A stretch of 64,000 bases of DNA. Source: Wuchereria bancrofti. Taxonomy: Eukaryota > Nematoda > Chromadorea > Rhabditida > Onchocercidae. The notes under the pieces are model-generated. The model searched no databases. It was not told the origin of the DNA and saw nothing but the letters and a program-made list of their open reading frames with translations. The stretch lies in assembly GCA_005281725.1 (NCBI GenBank), contig SSBO01000012.1, positions 11,943,048 through 12,007,047 on the forward strand, read 5' to 3'. Below are positions 54,201 through 64,000 of the stretch, in pieces. Both the position numbers and the translations under genes were made by a program. The number at the start of each line of letters is the position of its first letter. Position 1 is the first letter of the stretch.

Positions 54201-56674
54201 GACGTCCTTTCGATCGTATTTGTGGTCTTGAAGATTCACTCTAAATTAAACTTTTTTTTTTGTTTTTAATTCTCAAACTTACACCATTCAACTTTTGTAC
54301 CAAATCTCAATTTTGTTCGTTTATGTGATTAAAATATTCTTTAAACTGAATAAATCACACAACTTACAGATAAATCTTGTATGTTTAACTTATATTTGCT
54401 GTCCTCCAACAATGGTGCTCTTTCGACATCACCACACACAACCGCAATGATGTGATCCATACGATCCTTTACTGCCTGAAAGTTATAACTGTATTATGAA
54501 AGACATCATGGTGATCCTAAAAAAATGGTTACAGCAGCAAAATATACCAATTCAATATTTTCAACTTCCACATTTGCCATCAATTCCAGCACAGGAGCTG
54601 AGTCATATCCAGTTTCTTCCGATCCATCAGACGACTCTTCCGTCTCAAGAAAATCATCGGATAATGGACTCAAGCTTCGTCCCCGCACTAATACTATCTT
54701 AAACAAGAAATTTCCGGAAGTGAAATTAATGAAAGTCTGCTAAAGCTTTATTACAATTGCGTATCAAGCTCAAATCATAAGTAATAGATAAAACCAAAAT
54801 AAATCTTCTACCTTTGCTTGCTTTCCTTTTCGGCCTCGTTTAAATTCTGATGTCGAACGTGCTGTAACGTGTTCCTGATAATACTGTTCGTGCGCACTTT
54901 TCAGATGTTTGATCAGTGCAGTGTAACTGAAATATTATTAACAACAGTGTATGACAAAGATCTTTATCAGTTATAGATGAGTATCACCATATGCATTTGA
55001 ATACTTATAATCAGCAACAACACGTACGTCTGAGATTCAAAATCACACAGATAACACGGGATTCGATTGTTCGATGTAGCACGGCGATTATGTTTCACAG
55101 TAAAATGATATGCAAACGTAAAGAGTGATGAAAACGGTTGCTTTTCCTTGCAGTCACTGTGTGAGCAAGTAAGCAAACTCAAATCAACCATCATTGTTTG
55201 ATATTTGCCCATACGTTCCAAGATTTTAAGCTGAAATTGCAAAAAATATTAGATATAGTTACAAGCCTCTTTTTCAGAAATTTGACCTCTTTTTCTCCTA
55301 ACTTTCCTTCTCAACAGTATAAAGAAAAAAGTAAAAAATACTTCTTCGGTTCCAACTTTCCGAGCGACACCATTCTTTGCGCTATCACCTTTACGATTTC
55401 GCAAATTCATTTCTCGATATCGACTTGAATTGTCCTGGGGAATAACAACCGCGACACGATCTGGTGGTATTGTATCCACTGCTATCAATGAATGAGGGAT
55501 TGATTCCATGATCTGAAAAGATTTATCTCATCCATATTTTGGTTTGAATTTTCTTAATGCAATTTTTCCAGTTCCACCCCACTATTCACAAAAATCCATA
55601 AGTTATAAAAAAAGAATAGGAACTGCACAAAGCCACCTGTTGTCCTTCTACGATTGTTGTTGTTGCCACATCACGAGAGATACGGGGAAGTGTGTGCAAT
55701 TCCAATTTATGCTGTAAACAAATCCACTGGAATCCAAATTAAAGACTGGCAGAAATTTATAACCTATCTTCTTGTTTTTTCGTTTTCATACACATCACAT
55801 ATCGCAACATTATTAATAAATGACACAACTAGTCGTTACGAATAGACAAACTTCCGAATTCGGTAGTGATAATGCATAGTGTTTTATCCGCTTGTTGACA
55901 GCGTTAATAAGATTTGTTCGCTTGAGAATGCCTTTGGCACGTTTCGGCGGCTGTGAATCGGTTTTCGTGCTGGACGATGTTCCTGCCTCTCCTTTGTTCT
56001 GCTGTTGTGGTGATGTTCCTTCCTTTTTGCTTTGGTCGCCATCTCGAAGTTCTAAAAGGTTTCCTTATTTGATAACAGATATAACTATGGAAAGATCGAT
56101 CAACAAATCACTCTTAGTGCAAGGCGTAATTTTAACTGACGATGGTTTCAGTGTCATGACAGATTCCTCGTCACTTTTTCGATCTTCCCTTGATTTTTGA
56201 ATTGAATGAGATCCCAGCAACTTTTAAGAAAGTGTTTACCCGCAAGAGCTTTTTCCGCAAAATCTAGAGCCACAGTACTGAATGCCGATGCAACAATCGA
56301 ACGTAATGTACGGCAATAAACGCGTTTGTGTGTCAAATAATTCAAGCTACTTCGAAAGATATTGCCACAGCAACTATAACTTCACTATTAAAAATCAACA
56401 TTTTATTTTAGTTTTTTTCAAAAAAAAAATTGAAAAATCGAGAAGTCTATACAATAGAACATGCAAATGAGATTTAATTGGTTGGAAATCTCTTAAAACA
56501 ATGACAAAAATAAACTGACCGACATTCGAAAAGAACATTGCATTCGTTTGCCAATAGATTCTTCACTTCAACAGTTGAGTTGTTGTATATACCTATTAAA
56601 CCATCAACACCATCAGATCCTCCGGTTGGTATAGAGGGTTGTTGAAGGCCCAAATCATCAACACTTCGCGGCAT
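51262..56674 (-). CDS. ZNF800-like zinc-finger protein with AT-hooks
   Basis: Twenty-one exons, all phase-compatible, give 968 aa: 56674-56520, 56373-56240, 56051-55852, 55711-55637, 55512-55342, 55230-55028, 54926-54812, 54697-54548, 54475-54368, 54240-54172, 54069-53950, 53884-53741, 53657-53575, 53422-53171, 53082-52986, 52895-52817, 52709-52558, 52365-52183, 51928-51740, 51566-51501 and 51423-51262. The N-terminus, GLIGIYNNSTVEVKNLL then LFECRCCGNIFRSSLNYLTH and KRVYC, matches the conserved start of vertebrate ZNF800. Further fingers: about 266-294 (CSHSDC..H..H), 301-323 (CYLC..H..H), about 816-838 (CMQC..H..H, split by an intron) and about 846-867 (CSLC..H..H). Basic AT-hook-like segments sit at about 446-454 (SKGRPRLGH) and 517-531 (KKRGRGRKPKPRARQ). 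These suggest a nuclear DNA-binding role (inference). The central part is Ser/Arg-rich. ZNF800 orthology rests mainly on the N-terminal finger; the rest is nematode-divergent. Confidence 0.85.
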
Positions 56675-59600
56675 ATCTTTTTGTACTCGTCGATATTATT
56701 GTTATTTGCGAAAGACTACAGAAACAAAAAAATAATAAAATTTTAATTTGATTTCCAAATAAATAAAAGACCCAAAACATCTTACAAATTTCACTGCTAA
56801 CGAATGCTTAATTCTGAACAAGTTTTCATTTATCAAAAAAAAAATTCTTTTGGTATATTTACTTGAATTGACACATTTTCTTCTTTTTCCTACAATTTCG
56901 TAACAATTACATTTCTCTTTGCAAAATACACCATGAAAATCATCCAAGAAATTGAAATTTCAAGGCAATGCTAAAGATACACATCCCGAGATATTGTGAT
57001 TTCATACTGCGACATGCGATCAACTTACCGTATGCCAGCCCCAGTGAATCAGGATTTGTACTATGCAAGTGAGGATTTCCGGAATAGAGAAATGCAGTTC
57101 AATATGAATAAGGACGAATTCAATTTCAGGAAATCGTTAGCGAATATGTTTTATTCGCTAACGAAAGCAAAATAAATACCGCACTGCAAAAGAGGGAATG
57201 TTGAATATGCATAACTTAGTCAGCAGAACAAGAACGGAAAATACGACATGACCGGGATAAATTCTGGAAATAAAAGTATTCTGGAATTCAAAAAAAAAAA
57301 CTAAGATTCAAATGATAGTGAATATCAATAAGAATGCATAAGATTAGAATAGGTAAAGTGACCTCTTTCCATCCTTATGAAATTAAATAAGGTCAACTAA
57401 ACGTAAGTAAATTAGAGTAATATTATTCACTTCACAAATAATGCCAGTTATTTACTTATTAAATCAAAGTAATAAGTTTTTCGATCTAATTAACTGTTAC
57501 AATGCAATAGAAATGAATATTTTTAAAAACTTAAAAGTAGTTTTAATTATTGAGATTAATTAAACTAATGAAAAGTAACCTGTAGAGGTGGAATAAAGTA
57601 GATAAAATAGAAGTATGAATACTGAAGTGATATTGTTGATAGCATCAATATAAGCAAAGAGTTACGAAGAAATTTGAGCCTGAAATTCATGCTATTATAT
57701 CTGAAATGAAAATTGATTGTAGATGTTTCTTTAATGATAACACTGATAGGTGACATGTTGTTCAAGGTTACCATAAATTACAGTATAAGTAAATTAGGAT
57801 TATCTTGATGATCAATCATAGAAAACGGTTCCTAATAAGTATATATTTAACATGAATCATATTTGATAAGGGGAGAATCAAGTGTGGATTTTTGGAAAAT
57901 TATGATCGATAAACTGTTAAACAAATTTCCAGTTAGCATTGGACATGCTTCAAAGAAGGAAAAAAAGTACTATTAGTACATACTAATATTATTAGTATGT
58001 AGATTTTTAGTCGAGAGTTCTCAGTCTTATCCATATTTTGCTATGGCAAAGATAAATGTACTCTTATCAATGCTTTAATTACAACACCAAAAAAAAACAG
58101 TAATATAAAAAATTGAAGAATTTTCTTGCAAACAAATCTGAACTTGCATAACTGAAATTGAAAATGAATTACTCATGTCATTTCGTAGATGTTTGCAGTA
58201 TCGTAATGACGATAGTGCAAAATATTATTTTCTTGTTTTTTTGCAAAAGAGAAAAACTTGCTCAAAATTCGGAATTTAAAAGTTAACCGGAATTATAGGA
58301 ATCGAATTGTCAACTTTTTCAAATTAAGAAAGCCAATCAGTCATAAGAATAGATAAGGTTATTAAATATTTAACATAATTACCATATTTTTCTAAGATAA
58401 CCTATCATAATTCCCTTAGAATAATAATAAGAAAGATGATGAAAAAATAAGAGTGAGAAAAAAAGAGTGTTACGCTGCAGTAAGTTGGAGAAATCAAATT
58501 TGCGCAATTATGAATCTTGAAATGTCCCAAAAAGTCGATATTTTTGCACCAATATCTCGTCATTACGATAGTCATTACGATACCTGCTTCATATTTTATT
58601 TGAAGCAGTGGATTTTAGGTTTGAAATCATTGATTGGAACTGAATACATTTCATTGGAAAATTAGATTGAAATGACAAATGAAGTTGTATAATCTAAACT
58701 ATAGGTTATTTGGGATAATGAAAGTAAGATATAAAGAAAAATGATAAAGTAAAATATTCAAAGAATTAATTTTCATAATAATAATTCGATATATTATGTC
58801 AAAAGATAAGCAAAATAATTTTATAACTATTACTATTTCTTTTTTTTTCTATCTATTCTATAATTCAACTAATAACAATAATGAACATAGCAGCAATTTT
58901 TAACTAATTCATTAATTGATCAAAATTAAAGTATTATCGGTAAGACTAATTGCATGGAGAGAATTGGTTGCGTAATAAACCATTGTACAACAAACGATAA
59001 TCATTTGAAACAATATGCAGTATGCAAAGAGGGAGAATAAAAAAAGCGTGCTGGCAGAAGTGGGATAGCAGAAGACGAAATGTTAGAGTAAATTGTAACT
59101 GAGGATGAAAAATAACTGAAATTTTATTACTGAAGTACTGGAATCAATAATTCGCATATAAAGCTACAAAAATGAGACGAAAGATTTTTCAAGTCAAAGA
59201 ATTAAAAATTTTTAGTATGGACAGTAGAATTATTCTGTTGCATAACATTTTTGCATATTTCACATTCATCATCTGTCAGGAAATAAAATTTGGCAATGCA
59301 ACAGATAAATTAAGTAATATGGAATTGACAAGAGTAAAGTATCGGTATTTAGCATGAGCAAGAATAACTACGTATAGTTACCGATCAAATAGACGAATAT
59401 TACGTTAAATATGTATATATCTAATGGAATATTAAGTCAAGGTAAGCGATAATCACTTCAACTGCTGTATAATGCCATCAAGAAAACATAGGCAAAAGTT
59501 GACCCTTGTCCACTCCTATCCTTCACTTCCTTTCTCCACACATCCGCCTCATTTCTATCACAAACTTCCACGTCAATTATTTAACAATAAGTGAAAAAGC

Positions 59601-61868
59601 GTGAAACATGATGTTATCGAATGGAGAAATACATATTTTATACTACTTAACCAATCAATCTTAAAACGGTCTTACATGAATTAGAATTTTATGATTTAGA
59701 ACAGTCTACACTCTACGTATGGAATATGAAAAAGATAAATAGAAAAAGTTTGATTAAAAATTAAATCGATCTCGTTATTTAAGCAGGGATACTGATATTA
59801 TCGAAGTGGGAAATATTACTAATAGAAAATAACTATTTCATACATATATTAATAATCTATGCTAACCGCTAAAAACCGGTGTTCCGGAAAGTAGAGACTT
59901 TCGGAATACTCGAAAGTTTGGCAATGAAAATACCTATCAGAAGCTTATGAGAGTTTCTCGGGGAGAGCGATTGGCGAATAGTCCCGAAATTGCAAAAGGA
60001 AAATTTGTTTATTCAGTAGTTTTTGTCTTAAAATGGTCATTGCGTCGTTGTTAATCAGAATCGATCAACACTGCTATAATATTAATACTCTAAGATACTT
60101 TTATGTCCACAAAACATTCATCAATGAGAAGCTTATAGAGCATTGGTACCGAACTTATAAGAACTGGACATCGGTACCAAAATAAAGGTCACAGAAATCT
60201 TTTACTTTGAACTCATTCCCCAAATTAATTTTGCATAATTTCGGTAACTTTTTCTGTCCCACTTTTTAGTAAGTCAAGGTCAAATTTTAACGTGTGAACG
60301 TCTTATGCAATACAATTAAGTAGTACGTGCAGTCAGTGCTGAAAGTGTTGCTCAATGAGCATAACCAAAAAAGTGAATCTCGAAGACAAACATTATTTTT
60401 TTACACACATTCCACGGGGGTTGTAATTCATAGTTACGCGAGAATAACTTAGTGTTACAATTACACGAATAATCTAGTAATTCAGTTTTAACTTAATTCT
60501 TATCTCACCCAGAAGTATTCAACTTCATATCGCACTAAATTCCGAGATTTAAATTGTGCGCTTTCGGGGAATTTGCAACCATCGAGCGAGCTCCAATATG
60601 CAAATTGCCTGTACTACTGAAATCGACTTGAAATTGATTTTGGAAGTTCATTGGACCGATTGTTTTCGGTATTAACCAGTGATTGGAATATGAAAGAACT
60701 AACGAAATTCTGGCTATTGCCTTACAATCGCACTAAATGAAAATCGGAAATGATAATTGAACTCGGATTCCGAAAAAGTAATCCCACAAACATTAAAGGT
60801 CAAGTAAATACTGATAAGTTCCATCCTACGATTAAACCAGGAATTCTAGAAACCGTCTTCTAGCGGAAAGAAGTAATTCCTCTCTTTCCCATCTAATGAA
60901 TGCAATTAATGCTAAAATGTAGAATATTTCCGCGAGGCATTTTTGTATAATCCAAAAACTCTTTTCATTTTCAATTTATTCACGAATGGCATTTGTTTTA
61001 TACGACGCATTACAAACTTAAAGAATAAAGATAACCAATTAGTGATCTTATCAGACAATTGTATCAATGGAAGGGTGAGAGATATGTTTGGCTGAGGTTT
61101 AGGTAATCAAGGAGCCTATGCATTAAATTGTTTATCCGTTCGGTGATTTAGGGATTTCCGAACAGAAATAAAAAAAAGCTAAGTTAGTTTTATATTATCG
61201 ATGGAATGAAGTGTTTTCACTCTCACATTTTTATCGAAGTACATTTTTATTAAGCAAAGAATTTTCTACAACACCGAAATATATTCTCTAAGAATTAATT
61301 AATTACCAAAGAAAATGTAAAATGTGCAATAATTGTATAAAATCATGTATATTCCATATTCCAATAAATGTAATAAAAAATTGTAGATCACATATAGCCT
61401 AAATCTTTAATACTATTAATATACTATTCATATCAGTTCATTTGTTTTAATTGAACTAATCCAGTTGAAAATTGCAAACTATTACGAGCATTAACAGTTC
61501 AACCTCATTTCAACTTCCCTGACACAATCTAGTTTCACCACTTTGTGGAACCAAATTATTAATACACCGTAAAACTCTACCTGCGTCTATTCGTCGTTAT
61601 CAAATCTTTGTCATTCTGTGTGAAGAATGCATCAATTTCAATAATATGTTAGTACAGAAGGCAGTTGTCGGTAACTGATAAGTCAATAATATAAAACGGG
61701 TGAAAACACTGCCATAATAGGTTCACGTCTTTAGAAGAAAATAGTGTATGAAAATGAATGTTAACTGAACATTTTGGAGAATAGATGCAATTATTTGGAA
61801 GAAATTTTAAACAGAACAGATCATCATTTCACGGTATCTGTTCTGAAATGCACCTAAATCATTTTAAA
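56675..61868. other. Intergenic, non-coding by inspection
   Basis: This stretch separates the start of the zinc-finger gene from the damaged MPP-alpha piece and probably holds the zinc-finger promoter at its left end. A TTTCTGTAG acceptor-like site lies about 41 bases upstream of that gene's ATG. Open frames such as 58453-58665 and 59172-59357 have no recognisable pattern. I looked for the missing MPP-alpha C-terminus on the minus strand and did not find it. Confidence 0.55.
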
Positions 61869-62474
61869 ATCTTCAAACATAACAGGTCGTACTTCTAAAT
61901 TCATCATTAGTTGACTTTTCAAATGAGTTTTAGCCCGAGCCAATTCCTTTTTTCTGCTCCTTCGGGCAGCCGCAAAAACTGTTCAGTTATCACTTGGGTT
62001 GTTTCATCAATCTAAAAATTGATTTAAAAAAAAAAAAACTAAGTTCACATTAGAAAAAAATTAGCAAATTATGCAGAAAATCGAACCCGTGATGGATCGC
62101 TAGATGCTTGAATGTGGAAAATTCCAAATTCTTTGTAAGCATGGTTATGAGTTGTTACATTATACATCCAATGATGCCTAAAATACGATATATCGAAAAA
62201 ACTTTTAAAAAAATATCCAATAGCTTTTAGAAAATATAAAAAATGGTGAAATAAACTCTTACTTGTTTAAGACGTCAGCGTATAACCTTGTGTACATTCC
62301 TTTACCCGGTCCACCGGCACTGAAACTACCTTCTCCTCCCATTAATGACTGTAGAATGCAAAAAGCTACAAAATCATCATCAAGATAACCGCAACTTTCG
62401 AAACCAACAACAAAGTGAGCAAGATTAGCAAAAGGAGTTGGACCAAGAGCCATAGAGCTCAGATCCTTTGCAAC
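61869..62474 (-). pseudogene. Mitochondrial processing peptidase alpha subunit (PMPCA), partial and damaged
   Basis: MPP-alpha is the substrate-holding subunit of the matrix protease that removes mitochondrial targeting peptides. Exons 62474-62263, 62177-62087 and 62011 to about 61869 encode MALGPTPFANLAHFVVGFES, then GSFSAGGPGKGMYTRLY, then HHWMYNVTTHNHAYKEFGIF. The third exon loses frame in an A run at 61948-61953: six A give EKRNWLG, whereas one more A would restore the family's KELARAKTHLKSQL. The glycine-rich loop reads GGEGSFSAGG instead of the usual GGGGSFSAGG. After RPVMFED the sequence stops matching, and the last 90 or so residues are absent. Upstream exons would lie beyond the inverted repeat. 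It is either a pseudogene, or an active gene with a homopolymer error and a missing final exon. Confidence 0.85.
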
Positions 62475-62635
62475 CTGGAATATGACAAATTTTTAGCCTT
62501 TTGTGCCTTCAAATCATAATTATTTGAATCCTTAGACGATATTCAGCAATATGCTGAGGTAGCATGAATCGTGTGGTAAAATGAAATTGGTTATCTTTAG
62601 CCATTTTATGCTATCAGTATTAATCTTTTTTTTTG

Positions 62636-63003
62636 TTTTTTTAGTTTACATATAAAGGAAATTTCACCTCATCTTTTGCCTTCCTCAGTCTTTTTGTAAT
62701 TTTAAGCATTTTCATCTAAATTTATTTCTTCAAGCAATTATTCCTACTTCTTTACTATTCTATTAAAAAGATATTTTTTAGCAGAATAATACATACTTAT
62801 AAATATTAATTTAAAAGCTTTGAATAAATTTGTTTTATAATATTTAATATTTAACTTTAATATTTTATAATATTTAACTGAATTCCACTCATTTCTATCA
62901 TTATCATTATTACAAAAATAATTCATTTATATCATTGCCGCAGAAATAACTCATTCATATCATTATCACAAAAATAACTCATTTATATCATTATTCATTT
63001 ATA
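62636..63003 (+). repeat. Left arm of a large inverted repeat
   Basis: This arm of 368 bases is the reverse complement of 63621-63988. I saw no mismatch in the parts I compared. It contains internal short repeats of the type CATTTATATCATTA. The same meaningless 60-codon frame appears in both arms on opposite strands. Confidence 0.92.
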
Positions 63004-63620
63004 AAAAAAAATAGAAATAAAATAAAAATCGAAATAAAGAAAATTAGGAAAAAATTTAAAAAAAGTGCAAACATTAGGACATTTTGAAATTAAACCCAAT
63101 TTTAAAAATTTAAGTTTATTATAATAACTTTAAATGATATTTATATGCAACTCGAAATGAATTATATTTTGGAAAAAAAAAGTAAAAAAAAAGGAAAAAT
63201 ATTTGAAGAATTAAAATAGTCATAAGTGGGCAATGAAAGATGAAAAAATCGAATATAAATTGATTTATTTTTAAACAATGAGTGTAATCAATCATTTTTA
63301 TCTTTTATAATCAAAAATAAAGTAATAAATGTGAAACGGTAGAGTGTCTTATATGATTGAAATGATTGGCAGAATAATATCTCAAATATTTTCAGATTTC
63401 ATTAAGAAATAAACTTTTTCATCATTAAAAGTTTTTTTTGAAGAATTGAAAAAATTAAAATAAATTAAATACTTTTTCATAAAAAGAAAAAAACGAATAA
63501 AAAAGAGCAACAATAGGACAATTAAATTATAAATTTTAAAAAGAACTAAAAAGAAATAAAATAGATGATGGAAAAATAGTTGCTGATAGTAATATATCGG
63601 CAACTATTTTTTTAAAGTAA
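63004..63620 (+). other. AT-rich spacer between inverted arms
   Basis: About 617 bases of extremely AT-rich sequence with long A and T runs form the loop of the inverted repeat. No gene, transposase remnant or terminal motif was recognised. Confidence 0.7.
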
Positions 63621-63988
63621 TATAAATGAATAATGATATAAATGAGTTATTTTTGTGATAATGATATGAATGAGTTATTTCTGCGGCAATGATATAAATG
63701 AATTATTTTTGTAATAATGATAATGATAGAAATGAGTGGAATTCAGTTAAATATTATAAAATATTAAAGTTAAATATTAAATATTATAAAACAAATTTAT
63801 TCAAAGCTTTTAAATTAATATTTATAAGTATGTATTATTCTGCTAAAAAATATCTTTTTAATAGAATAGTAAAGAAGTAGGAATAATTGCTTGAAGAAAT
63901 AAATTTAGATGAAAATGCTTAAAATTACAAAAAGACTGAGGAAGGCAAAAGATGAGGTGAAATTTCCTTTATATGTAAACTAAAAAAA
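63621..63988 (+). repeat. Right arm of the large inverted repeat
   Basis: It mirrors the left arm about a centre near 63312. Directly after it the window ends with GAAATAACTCAT, a motif also found inside the arms, so the repeat structure may continue past the edge. Confidence 0.92.
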
Positions 63989-64000
63989 GAAATAACTCAT

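Noticed and set aside
62744..63880. Two identical 60-codon frames on opposite strands
   Set aside because: They are a by-product of the inverted repeat and extremely rich in Lys, Asn and Tyr from AT bias.
1..64000. Wolbachia insertions, retroelements, tRNA, rRNA and spliced-leader RNA genes
   Set aside because: I looked by eye for bacterial-type coding stretches, reverse transcriptase motifs, tRNA-like arms and rRNA signatures and saw none. A covariance-model and repeat-library search would be needed to exclude small ones.

Overview
This is eukaryotic DNA, most likely from a parasitic nematode of the filarial/spirurid type. It is strongly AT-rich and every gene is cut into many small exons. 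Introns mostly run 70 to 600 bases with GT..TTTCAG ends. Good TTTCAG acceptors lie about 45 bases upstream of two start codons, as expected for spliced-leader trans-splicing. The protein matches are metazoan. The species cannot be fixed from the sequence alone, and no bacterial, viral or transposon coding region was recognised.

Layout. (1) 374-3262, minus strand: an organic-anion transporter (OATP/SLCO) gene whose splicing phases still join, but which carries two in-frame stop codons and two frame changes, so it is probably a pseudogene. (2) 8539-27604, minus: a complete 10-exon TSC22/bunched long-isoform gene (531 aa) with a 12 kb intron. (3) 28824-40138, plus: a GCN2 (EIF2AK4) eIF2-alpha kinase gene of about 1,590 aa. 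Its order is RWD, pseudokinase, kinase, HisRS-like, C-terminal domain. TSC22 and GCN2 are divergently arranged across a 1.2 kb shared upstream region. (4) 40139-51261: gene-poor DNA with low-complexity tracts, a 45-base minisatellite, a 1,590-base direct duplication and assembly gaps. (5) 51262-56674, minus: a complete 21-exon ZNF800-like zinc-finger/AT-hook gene (968 aa). (6) 61869-62474, minus: a 3' piece of mitochondrial processing peptidase alpha with a frameshift and no recognisable C-terminus. (7) 62636-63988: a near-perfect large inverted repeat.

The genes do not form a pathway. GCN2 (amino-acid stress signalling) and TSC22 (leucine-zipper regulator) share only a possible promoter region. 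The strongest points for a second look are the decayed OATP gene, the damaged MPP-alpha piece, duplicated sequence abutting two of the N gaps (probably unmerged contig ends), a copied fragment of a GCN2 exon inside the next GCN2 intron, and a probable GC-AG intron in GCN2. I found no convincing previously undescribed biological system. Exon boundaries were read by eye from splice motifs and phase and may be off by a base or two.
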